A stretch of DNA of 64,000 bases from Candidatus Pseudobacter hemicellulosilyticus (GTDB taxonomy: Bacteria > Bacteroidota > Bacteroidia > Chitinophagales > Chitinophagaceae), in contig CP119311.1 in the NCBI GenBank assembly GCA_029202545.1, forward strand, positions 4,774,001 through 4,838,000, written 5' to 3'. A model generated the notes under the pieces. That model was not told the origin of the DNA, did no database searches, and worked only from the letters and a program-made list of their open reading frames with translations. Position numbers and translations under genes: made by a program. Positions 1-7,352 of the stretch are shown piece after piece (the first letter of the stretch is position 1; each line of letters starts with the position of its first letter).

Positions 1-592
1 TCTCGCTGGCGCCCAGGTGTTGCAGGTATTCCTGTGCGTTATCCTTGCCCGTTACGGCTATCACTTCATAGCCGGCTTTGTGCAGCAGGCTCACGGCCAT
101 GCTGCCTACGCCTCCGGTAGAGCCGGTGACCACAACAGGTCCCTGGGCCGGATCCTGGCCCATCAGCTCCATTTTATAAAGGGCCAGGGCGGCGGTGAAA
201 CCAGCCGTGCCGATGGCCATACATTCTTTGAGGGTGAAAGCCGTGGGTTTCTTGACCACCCAGGCGGCCGGTACACGGATATATTCACCATAGCCACCGC
301 AGGTGTTCATGCCCAGGTCGTACCCGGTAACAATCACCTCTTCGCCGGTGGCGAACAATTCACTGCGACTGATCTCTACCACACCGGCAGCATCAATGCC
401 CGGCGTATGCGGGAACTGGCGGGTAATGCCTTTATTCCCGGTGGCGGATAAAGCGTCCTTGTAGTTCAGGGAAGAGTACTGTACCTTGATGACCACCTCG
501 CCGGGGGGCAGGTCGTCAATCATGCGTTCCACGATGGTTCTCTCAAATTTTCCGTCTTTCGTTTCTGTTACCCAGAGTGCTTTGAATGGCAT
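1..592 (-). CDS. acuI: AcuI/YhdH-type zinc-free quinone (acryloyl-CoA) reductase, partial
   Basis: The N-terminal 197 residues of a medium-chain NADPH-dependent reductase are present; the rest lies beyond the left edge. A GroES-like domain covers about residues 1-120, with the family sequence SLNYKDAL near residue 41. A Rossmann nucleotide-binding loop, TGSTGGVGS, lies at about 157-164. No structural zinc-cysteine cluster is visible, which fits the YhdH/AcuI branch that reduces acryloyl-CoA or quinone-like enones. The ATG at 592 is chosen because the domain begins directly after it. It is the third gene of a leftward series after csaA and ogt, 67 bp behind ogt. The exact substrate cannot be told from this fragment. 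Confidence 0.85.
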   Translation of the reverse strand, partial: MPFKALWVTETKDGKFERTIVERMIDDLPPGEVVIKVQYSSLNYKDALSATGNKGITRQFPHTPGIDAAGVVEISRSELFATGEEVIVTGYDLGMNTCGGYGEYIRVPAAWVVKKPTAFTLKECMAIGTAGFTAALALYKMELMGQDPAQGPVVVTGSTGGVGSMAVSLLHKAGYEVIAVTGKDNAQEYLQHLGASE

Positions 593-659
593 AAAATGGT
601 TCTCCTATTGATTGTAGATTGTTTTCATCAGCTGAAGTGGCTGCAAATCCTGTTCCTGA

Positions 660-1166
660 TCAGAAAAGGGTGAGCACGCCATGGGCTATCTTCTTCTCAT
701 GTTCCAGCAGCCAGCGTTTGCGCCAGAGACCACCGGCATAACCTACCAGGTCATTTTTGGCGCCAATAACGCGGTGACAGGGAACAATGATAGCCAGTTG
801 GTTCTTTCCATTGGTGCTGGCGGCGGCCCGGATCACTTTAGGATCGCCGAGGCGGCGTGCCAGTTCCTGGTAGCTGATCGTTTTGCCGAAGGGAATATTG
901 ACCAGTTCGCTCCAGACCTTTTGCTGGAACTCGGTTCCGGACTGGCTTACAGGTAGTTCAAAAGAACGCCTGTCGCCATGGAAATACTGGATCAGTTCTT
1001 CGGTGGCCTGGATGGCCAGTGGCGGCAGTGCCCCGGCAGAGGCATCGTCGGGCGGCAGCTGGTCGGAGTTATCTATAAAACAGACCTCACTGAGATAATG
1101 CTCAGTGCCGGACAGCCGCAGCAGCCCGACCGGGGACTGGTAATATGTAGTAAACGGGGGAGGCAT
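660..1166 (-). CDS. ogt: Methylated-DNA--protein-cysteine methyltransferase
   Basis: A 168-residue suicide enzyme that moves the methyl group of O6-methylguanine in DNA onto its own cysteine. The active-site motif PCHRV is present with Cys130 as acceptor, preceded by the helix-turn-helix recognition region (ISYQELARRLG, RAAASTNGKN) and followed by GYAGGLWRKRWLLEHE. The length is normal for the Ogt/AdaB family. It begins 2 bp after csaA ends, so the two genes are very probably co-transcribed. Confidence 0.95.
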   Translation of the reverse strand: MPPPFTTYYQSPVGLLRLSGTEHYLSEVCFIDNSDQLPPDDASAGALPPLAIQATEELIQYFHGDRRSFELPVSQSGTEFQQKVWSELVNIPFGKTISYQELARRLGDPKVIRAAASTNGKNQLAIIVPCHRVIGAKNDLVGYAGGLWRKRWLLEHEKKIAHGVLTLF

Positions 1167-1168
1167 AA

Positions 1169-1498
1169 TCAGCCTATCTTCCAGCCATTCTCCACTTTTC
1201 TTTCAGGTTGCAATAAAACTACATCTTTTTTATCAGTGTACACACCGAGAATCAGTACCTCACTGAAAAAATTGGCGATCTGCCTGGGGGGGAAATTCAT
1301 CACTGCCACTACCTGTCTGCCCAGCAACTCTTCTTTGGTATACAATGCGGTGACCTGGGCAGAGGAACGGCGCTCTCCCAATTCACCAAAATCCACCCGA
1401 ATCTGGTAGGCAGGCTTTTTTGCTTTTGGAAAATCTGTAACTTCCATTATTGTTCCGACACGGATATCAATTTTTTCAAAATCATCCCAACTTATCAT
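1169..1498 (-). CDS. csaA: CsaA-type tRNA-binding domain protein
   Basis: A 109-residue single-domain protein with the tRNA-binding OB fold found at the C-terminus of some aminoacyl-tRNA synthetases. Family signatures are FEKIDIRVGTI near the start, then KPAYQIRVDFGELG, SSAQVT and VVAVMNFPPRQIA. CsaA was described in Bacillus subtilis as an export-related chaperone, and the family binds tRNA as a dimer. The length matches the family exactly. It heads the leftward series csaA-ogt-acuI and diverges from the OsmC gene across 48 bp. Confidence 0.93.
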   Translation of the reverse strand: MISWDDFEKIDIRVGTIMEVTDFPKAKKPAYQIRVDFGELGERRSSAQVTALYTKEELLGRQVVAVMNFPPRQIANFFSEVLILGVYTDKKDVVLLQPERKVENGWKIG

Positions 1499-1505
1499 AC
1501 CTGAA

Positions 1506-1513
1506 TATGTTTG
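1506..1513 (+). promoter_or_regulatory. Bacteroidota -7 promoter box (TATGTTTG)
   Basis: An exact TAnnTTTG match in the csaA-OsmC divergent gap, 33 bp before the OsmC start codon. No clear -33 element is visible. Confidence 0.45.
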
Positions 1514-1546
1514 ACTTTATTTCAAATATAAATAAATACCATTAGC

Positions 1547-1957
1547 ATGAAAAGAACAGCAACAGCCGTATGGAACGGCTCCGGAAAAGACGGCAGCGGA
1601 AACCTTACCACCCAGAGTACTACGCTCAACCAGACGCAGTATTCCTATAAGTCCAGGTTTGAAGAAGGGGTAGGCACCAATCCTGAAGAGTTGCTGGCGG
1701 CAGCACATTCCGGATGCTTTACCATGAAGCTCAGCTTTGTGCTGGGAGGTGCGGGATTTACGCCCGATTCTATTGAGACCGTTTCTACCGTAACGCTGGA
1801 TAACGGTGCTATTACCAGCTCGCACCTGGTAGTAAAGGCCAAAGTGCCGGGCATCAGTGAAGAGCAGTTCCAGGCCGCGGCTGAAGACGCCAAAGCCAAC
1901 TGCCCCATCAGCAAGGCTATCAATGCCGAGATCAGCATGGAAGCCAGCCTGGTGTAA
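1547..1957 (+). CDS. OsmC family peroxiredoxin
   Basis: A 136-residue OsmC/Ohr-fold protein expected to reduce organic hydroperoxides in the cytoplasm with a pair of reactive cysteines. Cys57 lies in LLAAAHSGCF and Cys119 in NCPISKA, both at the family positions. The pattern NPEELLAAAHSGCF is typical of the OsmC (rather than Ohr) branch. It has its own promoter box and is followed by a strong intrinsic terminator, so it is probably a single-gene unit. A second OsmC paralogue lies at 49385-49801. Confidence 0.92.
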   Translation: MKRTATAVWNGSGKDGSGNLTTQSTTLNQTQYSYKSRFEEGVGTNPEELLAAAHSGCFTMKLSFVLGGAGFTPDSIETVSTVTLDNGAITSSHLVVKAKVPGISEEQFQAAAEDAKANCPISKAINAEISMEASLV

Positions 1958-1980
1958 AAGGAATAATTACAAACCGCTGT

Positions 1981-2014
1981 GGCTGTACCGGAGTGCCGGT
2001 ACAGCCTTTTTTTT
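1981..2014 (+). terminator. Intrinsic terminator after the OsmC gene
   Basis: A perfect 11-bp stem (1981-1991 with 1996-2006), a 4-nt loop and a run of eight T. Confidence 0.93.
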
Positions 2015-2153
2015 GGCCGTACTCAGCCGGAAGCTAACGCCGGGCTTTATTTGCTTTTTAGAGACATTATCTGGACAAAAACCCCTAACTTGATGTTTAC
2101 TAAAACGATTTTGCCTTAATTAAACTTCTTCACTCCTGTAAAGTATTCCGATC

Positions 2154-3593
2154 ATGAAAAAGAAACACCAGTCCGACAGCGGCCGGAGAGCCTTTTTGCG
2201 TAATACCTCCCTGGCAGCCGCCGGTTTCTTCATTGTACCCCGGCATGTATTGGGCAGGGGTTATGTAGCCCCCAGCGACAAGCTCAGCATTGCCAGTATC
2301 GGCGTGGGCGGCATGGGCGCCAGCGATATCAGTGAGTTTGTCAAAAGCCCCAACGCCCAGATAGTGGCGCTCTGTGATGTGGACGACCGCCAGTCGAAAG
2401 GCACCCGGGAAAAGCATCCCAACGCCAAATACTACCGCGATTTCCGGGAGATGCTGGACAAGGAAGGGAAAAGCATTGACGCCATCAGCGTTTCCACCCC
2501 GGACCATACCCATGCCGTGGCCGCCCTGGCCGCCATGCAGCTGGGTAAGCACGTCTATGTCCAGAAACCGCTCACCCATAATATCTATGAGGCCCGCGTC
2601 CTGACGGAAGCGGCTAAACGCTACAAGGTAGTGACCCAGATGGGCAACCAGGGTGGCTCCGGCGAAGGCGTACGCCGCATGAAAGAGATAGTGGATGGCG
2701 GCCTGATCGGCAACGTACATACCGTGCATTGCTGGACCAACCGCCCCGTATGGCCGCAGGGTGTACCCACACCCACCGGCACTTTTGAAGTGCCCAAAGA
2801 ACTGGACTGGGACCTCTGGCTCGGCCCCGCCCAGAAAATTGATTATAATCCCGCTTACCTGCCTTTCAACTGGCGCGGCTGGTGGGCCTTCGGCACGGGC
2901 GCCCTCGGCGATATGGCCTGCCATATCATGGACCCCGTATACCGGATCCTGCCCATCGACTATCCCTCCAGCGTGGAAGCCAGCGTAGCCATTGTATACC
3001 AGCAGATGTGGAATGAGACCATGAACCGCGACAGCTGCCCGCCCTCCAGCATCATCCACCTCAGCTATCCCCGCAAGGATGGCAAAGGGGAGATCAAAGT
3101 TTCCTGGTACGACGGCGGCCTGCTGCCACAGCGCCCCAACGAGTTGCTGCCCGATGAAGCCATGGGTGATTCCAGCGGCGGCGTCATCTTTGAAGGCAGC
3201 AAGGGCAAGATCATGGCAGATTGCTACGGCGCCAACCCGCGCCTCCTGCCTACCAGGCTGATGCAGGAAAAAACACTGCCCAAACAAACCCTCAAACGCG
3301 TTCCCGAAGGTCACTGGGTGCAATGGGTCAACGCCTGTATTGCCGGTTACGGGAAAGGGGAGACCAGCTCACCCTTTGAGTTTGCAGGACCTTTCACAGA
3401 AAGCCTGCTGATCGGCAACCTGGCCATCCGCAGCTACCTGGTCCGCAACCCGGACACCGCTTCCAAAGACAAATATCCCGGTCGCAAAAAACTGGTATGG
3501 GATGCAAAGAATATCAAGATCACCAACTTTGATGAAGCTAATAAATTTGTGAAAAGAGAATACAGGGATGGCTGGAGTTTGAACTTAGGATAA
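2154..3593 (+). CDS. Tat-exported Gfo/Idh/MocA family oxidoreductase
   Basis: A 479-residue NAD(P)-dependent oxidoreductase of the Gfo/Idh/MocA family. The N-terminus has a twin-arginine style signal (GRRAFLRNTSLAAAG) followed by a hydrophobic stretch, so it should be exported folded to the periplasm. The Rossmann region has IGVGGMGASDIS (about residues 47-58), and the family lysine is in YVQKPLTHN, where most relatives have EKP. The middle section with WDLWLGPA and WRGWWAFGTGALGDMACH is typical of the large group of exported oxidoreductases in Bacteroidota, which act on sugars or sugar-like compounds. The substrate is unknown. It is flanked by its own terminators and looks monocistronic. Confidence 0.93.
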   Translation: MKKKHQSDSGRRAFLRNTSLAAAGFFIVPRHVLGRGYVAPSDKLSIASIGVGGMGASDISEFVKSPNAQIVALCDVDDRQSKGTREKHPNAKYYRDFREMLDKEGKSIDAISVSTPDHTHAVAALAAMQLGKHVYVQKPLTHNIYEARVLTEAAKRYKVVTQMGNQGGSGEGVRRMKEIVDGGLIGNVHTVHCWTNRPVWPQGVPTPTGTFEVPKELDWDLWLGPAQKIDYNPAYLPFNWRGWWAFGTGALGDMACHIMDPVYRILPIDYPSSVEASVAIVYQQMWNETMNRDSCPPSSIIHLSYPRKDGKGEIKVSWYDGGLLPQRPNELLPDEAMGDSSGGVIFEGSKGKIMADCYGANPRLLPTRLMQEKTLPKQTLKRVPEGHWVQWVNACIAGYGKGETSSPFEFAGPFTESLLIGNLAIRSYLVRNPDTASKDKYPGRKKLVWDAKNIKITNFDEANKFVKREYRDGWSLNLG

Positions 3594-3610
3594 TATTTAC
3601 TGATCCATAA

Positions 3611-3645
3611 CGAAAGCCGTTCCTGCAGGAACGGCTTTCGTTTTT
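3611..3645 (+). terminator. Intrinsic terminator after the Gfo/Idh/MocA gene
   Basis: A perfect 13-bp stem (3611-3623 with 3628-3640), loop TGCA, then five T. Confidence 0.93.
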
Positions 3646-3684
3646 AGGCCCTGGCAGGAAGTTATCAGGTTACACAGAAAGCTT

Positions 3685-3692
3685 TACATTTG
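3685..3692 (+). promoter_or_regulatory. Bacteroidota -7 promoter box (TACATTTG)
   Basis: An exact TAnnTTTG match about 100 bp before the orphan gene at 3794. This would give a leader of roughly 95 nt. Confidence 0.4.
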
Positions 3693-3793
3693 GCAACCTG
3701 GTAAAAGCACCTTGATAAGCCTGCCGCAATAAGATGTAATGGATAGAGAAAAAAAGCCAAAGGAATAGTAAGACCACAAAAAAATAGACCTAT

Positions 3794-4546
3794 ATGAAAA
3801 TCGGCATTCAGCTGTCCTATGATAAAGATCTTTTCCCAAAAAACAAACTGTATGAGCTGTATTCAAGCTATGTAAAATTTACACCGGTAGCCTTCACAAA
3901 AAAATACAAATCTGTACCATGGAAGGAATCCAAACATATAAAGCAGCTTAGAACCTATAATGATAATGATAGTATTTTCGTTAGTGATAGAAACTGGAAT
4001 AGTTTTAGTTCTGGCTTGGCAAGATCAAAAAGTTTCAGGAATATTTCAATAGAGCAGGATGCCAGCCTGTTTCTGCCCGCCAATCAGGATATCACAGATC
4101 ATATCCAGGAAGGATTTGTTACAGGCTATATCTACCATGAAACATATACATATGTTCAATCACAAATATCCGAGACCACACTTTTTCGAGAAGACATTGA
4201 ACAGGAAATCCTCGATTCCATCAAACAAACTCCTTACAAGCTTGACATGTTCAATAAGAAGAGGTTTGATATACTATATAATCCTGGCCGTCAGGTATTA
4301 ACGGCTACCACCTGGCTTATGCCCGCCTGGAAAATGTGGTTGGGAGAGCCTTTTTTCAGGCTATGCCCCAAAGAAAAAATACTGCAGTTCCCCCACGCCA
4401 CCAGGATTGAAGAGCTTCCCAATGGCATAGTTTTCGTTCAGCTGTTCGACAATATTGCTGACCCTTACACGGTCGAGAATAAATTCAGGCAATGGAAATG
4501 GCAGGAATGGATCGACTTTGACCAGATCCTCGCATCAGAGGAATAA
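3794..4546 (+). CDS. Hypothetical protein, AT-rich orphan
   Basis: A 250-residue protein I do not recognise. It has no signal peptide and no membrane segment, so it should be cytoplasmic. It is rich in Tyr, Lys, Asp and Phe, with several aromatic stretches (TTWLMPAWKMWLG, FRQWKWQEWIDFD) towards the C-terminus. The coding sequence is visibly lower in GC than both neighbours and its codon use differs (many ATA, AAA and TAT codons), which suggests horizontal acquisition. It stands alone between a terminator and the convergent dps gene. An immunity-like or defence-like role is conceivable but nothing in the sequence proves it. Confidence 0.72.
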   Translation: MKIGIQLSYDKDLFPKNKLYELYSSYVKFTPVAFTKKYKSVPWKESKHIKQLRTYNDNDSIFVSDRNWNSFSSGLARSKSFRNISIEQDASLFLPANQDITDHIQEGFVTGYIYHETYTYVQSQISETTLFREDIEQEILDSIKQTPYKLDMFNKKRFDILYNPGRQVLTATTWLMPAWKMWLGEPFFRLCPKEKILQFPHATRIEELPNGIVFVQLFDNIADPYTVENKFRQWKWQEWIDFDQILASEE

Positions 4547-4585
4547 GCGAATTATAGCTGATCTTTTACTCTTTTTGGCCCAAAC

Positions 4586-4615
4586 AAAAAAAGCTGCCGG
4601 TCTTCCGGCAGCCTT
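4586..4615 (-). terminator. Terminator of dps, shared with the orphan gene
   Basis: An 8-bp stem (4593-4600 with 4605-4612) with a 4-nt loop. Read leftwards it is followed by seven T, so it best serves dps. The rightward T tract is weak. Confidence 0.8.
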
Positions 4616-4643
4616 TGTATAGCAACGCTTCGTTCGTAGTGAG

Positions 4644-5114
4644 CTATTTCAGGTAGGAGCGCAGCATCCAGGCCATCTTCTCATGCTTCTCCATCAGCCC
4701 GGTGAGAAAATCGGCGGTACCCGCATCCTTGTATTTGTTATCCACTTCATCCACCTGTTTGCGGAGATAACGGACAATGGTCTCATGGTCGTCCAGGAGG
4801 TTCTTGACCTGCTGGGGCTGTTTGGTAGTACTGGAAGGCTCGGTCAGATCCGTCAACTTCAGGTACTCTTTTAAACGGCCTTCGGCATAGTGGCCGATGG
4901 CGCGTATCCTTTCTGCTATCTCATCAATCAGTTCCGCCAGCTCTTCGTATTGCCCCTCGAAGAACTTATGCATTTCCATAAAATTGTCCCCCTCATAGTT
5001 CCAGTGATAGTTACGGGTCTTGGCGTACAACACAAATTCATCTGCCAGGATCTTGTTCAGCACAATAGCTATCTGCTGGGCATTCTTATCGGTCAGGCCA
5101 ATATTCGCTTTCAT
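4644..5114 (-). CDS. dps: Dps-family DNA-binding ferritin-like protein
   Basis: A 156-residue mini-ferritin that stores iron and protects DNA from oxidative damage. Ferroxidase-site features include NYHWNYEGDNFMEMHKFF and the following QYEELAELIDEIAERIR helix. The start is the ATG at 5114 (MKANIGLTD) because Dps homology begins there. A longer open frame runs to 5177 but adds only a low-complexity hydrophobic stretch. AAGAG lies just before this ATG. The gene is convergent with the orphan gene and divergent from the first ECF sigma gene across about 210 bp. Confidence 0.93.
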   Translation of the reverse strand: MKANIGLTDKNAQQIAIVLNKILADEFVLYAKTRNYHWNYEGDNFMEMHKFFEGQYEELAELIDEIAERIRAIGHYAEGRLKEYLKLTDLTEPSSTTKQPQQVKNLLDDHETIVRYLRKQVDEVDNKYKDAGTADFLTGLMEKHEKMAWMLRSYLK

Positions 5115-5325
5115 CTCTTGTGTGTTTAGTGTGAGGATTATAGTTGTAATAAAGTACAGTAAGTTACTAAATAACACAACTGGAAATAAAAATGTTTACC
5201 GGCTCAACTGGTTAAAACCGGCACAAATAAAAAAAATCGTGTTCTTGTATTTTTAATAAATTACAACCCGTAACCGCCTCTGCCGAAACTGCCGGCTAAG
5301 CAGTATATGACTGAATATTAATTGG

Positions 5326-5931
5326 TTGCCTGATTTAAGCACATATAATGAAAGAGAATTGCAGCTTCGCATCCGGGATGGCGATGAAAAGGCCTTTACG
5401 GAACTCTTTCATACCTACCAGCCCAGGATCTACACATTCATCAGGCGCATCAGCGGTATGGAAACACTGGCCCAGGAAATTGTCCAGGACACTTTTCTGA
5501 AGATCTGGCTCAAAAGGGACACCCTGGGTGAGCTGCAGAATATCGGCGGCTGGATACATACCATAGCTTCCCATCTTGCCTATAACGCCCTTACCAGGGA
5601 AAACGCCAACGACCGTTTGCTGAACAGGCTTCAGCTGATTGCAGAGGCCCGGTCGCCCGAGACCTTCACCCCCACAGAAAGACTGCTGCTGGAAAAAGAA
5701 TATGCCGACCTGCTCAGCAAGGCTGTACAAAAACTTCCGGAACGGCAGTTGATAGCATACCGGCTGATAAAAGAGCAGGGACTAACAAGAACACAGGCGG
5801 CCGCGGAAATGGGCATCTCTCCCGAAAGCGTCAAGACCAACCTGGCCCTTGCCCTGCAAAAGATCCGGGCCTACTGCATAGCCCGCCTGGGCCCGCTGGG
5901 GCTATTGCTTTTTCTTTGGGCCTCCCGCTGA
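5326..5931 (+). CDS. ECF RNA polymerase sigma factor (first Sus-type locus)
   Basis: A 201-residue sigma-70 factor of the ECF class linked to SusC/FecR systems. Region 2 covers about residues 20-90 (DGDEKAFTELFHTYQPRIYTF, then LAQEIVQDTFLKIW). Region 4 covers about 130-185 (LPERQLIAYRL, GLTRTQAAAEMGISPESVKTNL). The start is a TTG at 5326: an in-frame stop lies just upstream, and the first in-frame ATG is at codon 44, inside region 2. The FecR gene follows after 53 bp, then SusC, SusD and a lipoprotein, all in the same direction. It should be held by FecR until the receptor signals. Confidence 0.93.
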   Translation: MPDLSTYNERELQLRIRDGDEKAFTELFHTYQPRIYTFIRRISGMETLAQEIVQDTFLKIWLKRDTLGELQNIGGWIHTIASHLAYNALTRENANDRLLNRLQLIAEARSPETFTPTERLLLEKEYADLLSKAVQKLPERQLIAYRLIKEQGLTRTQAAAEMGISPESVKTNLALALQKIRAYCIARLGPLGLLLFLWASR

Positions 5932-5984
5932 TTTATTTTTATTGTCATTCCCCCATACCATCCCCGGCGATTGTCTAATAAGCT

Positions 5985-7184
5985 ATGACACCACTTGCCG
6001 AATTATTACAGCTGGCAACCCGTCGGGACCTGACCGGACAGGAAAGACAGGCATTGATCCTGGCGCTCCGCGCTTCAGCGCAGGAAGAAGCCGGCGCATG
6101 GATAGCTGAGTCCATAGCGGAAACAACGGCCGAAACGCCCATAGAACCGGAGCTGGCGGCAGCCATGCTGGCCAATATCCTGGAAGAAGGGCGGGCAGCT
6201 GGCCCGGCTATACAGCCCCATCCGGTCCGCAGGCTGTTTACCGGCAGCAAATGGTGGGCTGCAGCTGCCGTGGTATTGACACTGGGAATAGGCGGATGGC
6301 TCTGGACCATCAGCAACAGAAGTCTTTCATCAGCAAACACAGCGCAACCCATGGATGTGGCGCCCGGCAGTAACGGCGCTATCCTCACCCTTGCCGACGG
6401 CTCAAAGCTGGTGCTGGACAGCCTGGGCAATGGCCTGGTGGCCATGCAGAACGGCGCCCGGCTACTGCTGAAGAACGGGCAGCTTGCCTACAAGCCCGGA
6501 GGGGTTGCGGGCAATGAAGCCGTCTATAATATGATGAGCACTCCCAAAGGCCGCCAGTTCAACCTGGTGCTGCCGGATGGTACCCGGGTATGGCTCAATT
6601 CAGCCAGCACATTACGTTATCCCACCACTTTTTCGGGCAGTGAACGCCGCGTACACATCACCGGCGAGGCCTATTTTGAAGTAGCAAAGAACAGTAAGCT
6701 GCCTTTCAGGGTGACTATAAATGACCGGGTCGAAGCAGCGGTGCTGGGGACAAGCTTTAATGTGAATGCTTACGAGAATGAAGCAAGTATTGATGCCACG
6801 CTGATAGAAGGCAGTATAGCCGTGGCCGCAACCGCTGAACAGCCTGTTATCCTGAAACCTGCACAGCAGGCCAGGATCATCCGGCCTTCCACCGCAGGAA
6901 ACCAGTCTGGAACGAAGGTCGTTGTCCAGGAGGCTGCTATTGAACAGGTGGTGGCCTGGAAAAACGGTGTATTTGACTTTGAGAATATGGGACTGGAAGA
7001 AGCGATGCGGCAGCTGGAACGATGGTATGATATAGAAGTGGTCTATGAAGAGGGGATACCCAGGATCTTTTTTACGGGAAAGATGAGCAAGGATATTAGC
7101 CTGAACGGGCTATTGAAACTGCTGGAAGAAGCGAAGGTACATTTCCGGTTAGAAGAAGGACGCCGCCTGGTAGTATTGCCGTAA
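5985..7184 (+). CDS. FecR-family anti-sigma factor
   Basis: A 399-residue inner-membrane anti-sigma factor. The cytoplasmic N-terminal part (about residues 1-83) should bind the sigma factor encoded just upstream. A single membrane span lies at about 84-103 (WWAAAAVVLTLGIGGWLW). The periplasmic FecR domain has the family pattern TPKGRQFNLVLPDGTRVWLN and YFEVAKN, and a C-terminal DUF4974-like domain covers about 325-399. The C-terminal part should contact the STN domain of the SusC protein that follows. The next gene starts 168 bp later. Confidence 0.93.
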   Translation: MTPLAELLQLATRRDLTGQERQALILALRASAQEEAGAWIAESIAETTAETPIEPELAAAMLANILEEGRAAGPAIQPHPVRRLFTGSKWWAAAAVVLTLGIGGWLWTISNRSLSSANTAQPMDVAPGSNGAILTLADGSKLVLDSLGNGLVAMQNGARLLLKNGQLAYKPGGVAGNEAVYNMMSTPKGRQFNLVLPDGTRVWLNSASTLRYPTTFSGSERRVHITGEAYFEVAKNSKLPFRVTINDRVEAAVLGTSFNVNAYENEASIDATLIEGSIAVAATAEQPVILKPAQQARIIRPSTAGNQSGTKVVVQEAAIEQVVAWKNGVFDFENMGLEEAMRQLERWYDIEVVYEEGIPRIFFTGKMSKDISLNGLLKLLEEAKVHFRLEEGRRLVVLP

Positions 7185-7352
7185 CGGCAGCAGAGAATAT
7201 TTTATTTGCCGGCAGGTCTATACGATCGGCCGGTCCATAATAATACGGTTTTCCGAAAACGAAACCGGAAGTGGTGACGCACTCCCGGTTAGCAATTTCG
7301 GTTGATCCAAATTTCGCCTTGTCAACGATCTTTTAAAACAACCTAAAACCCG

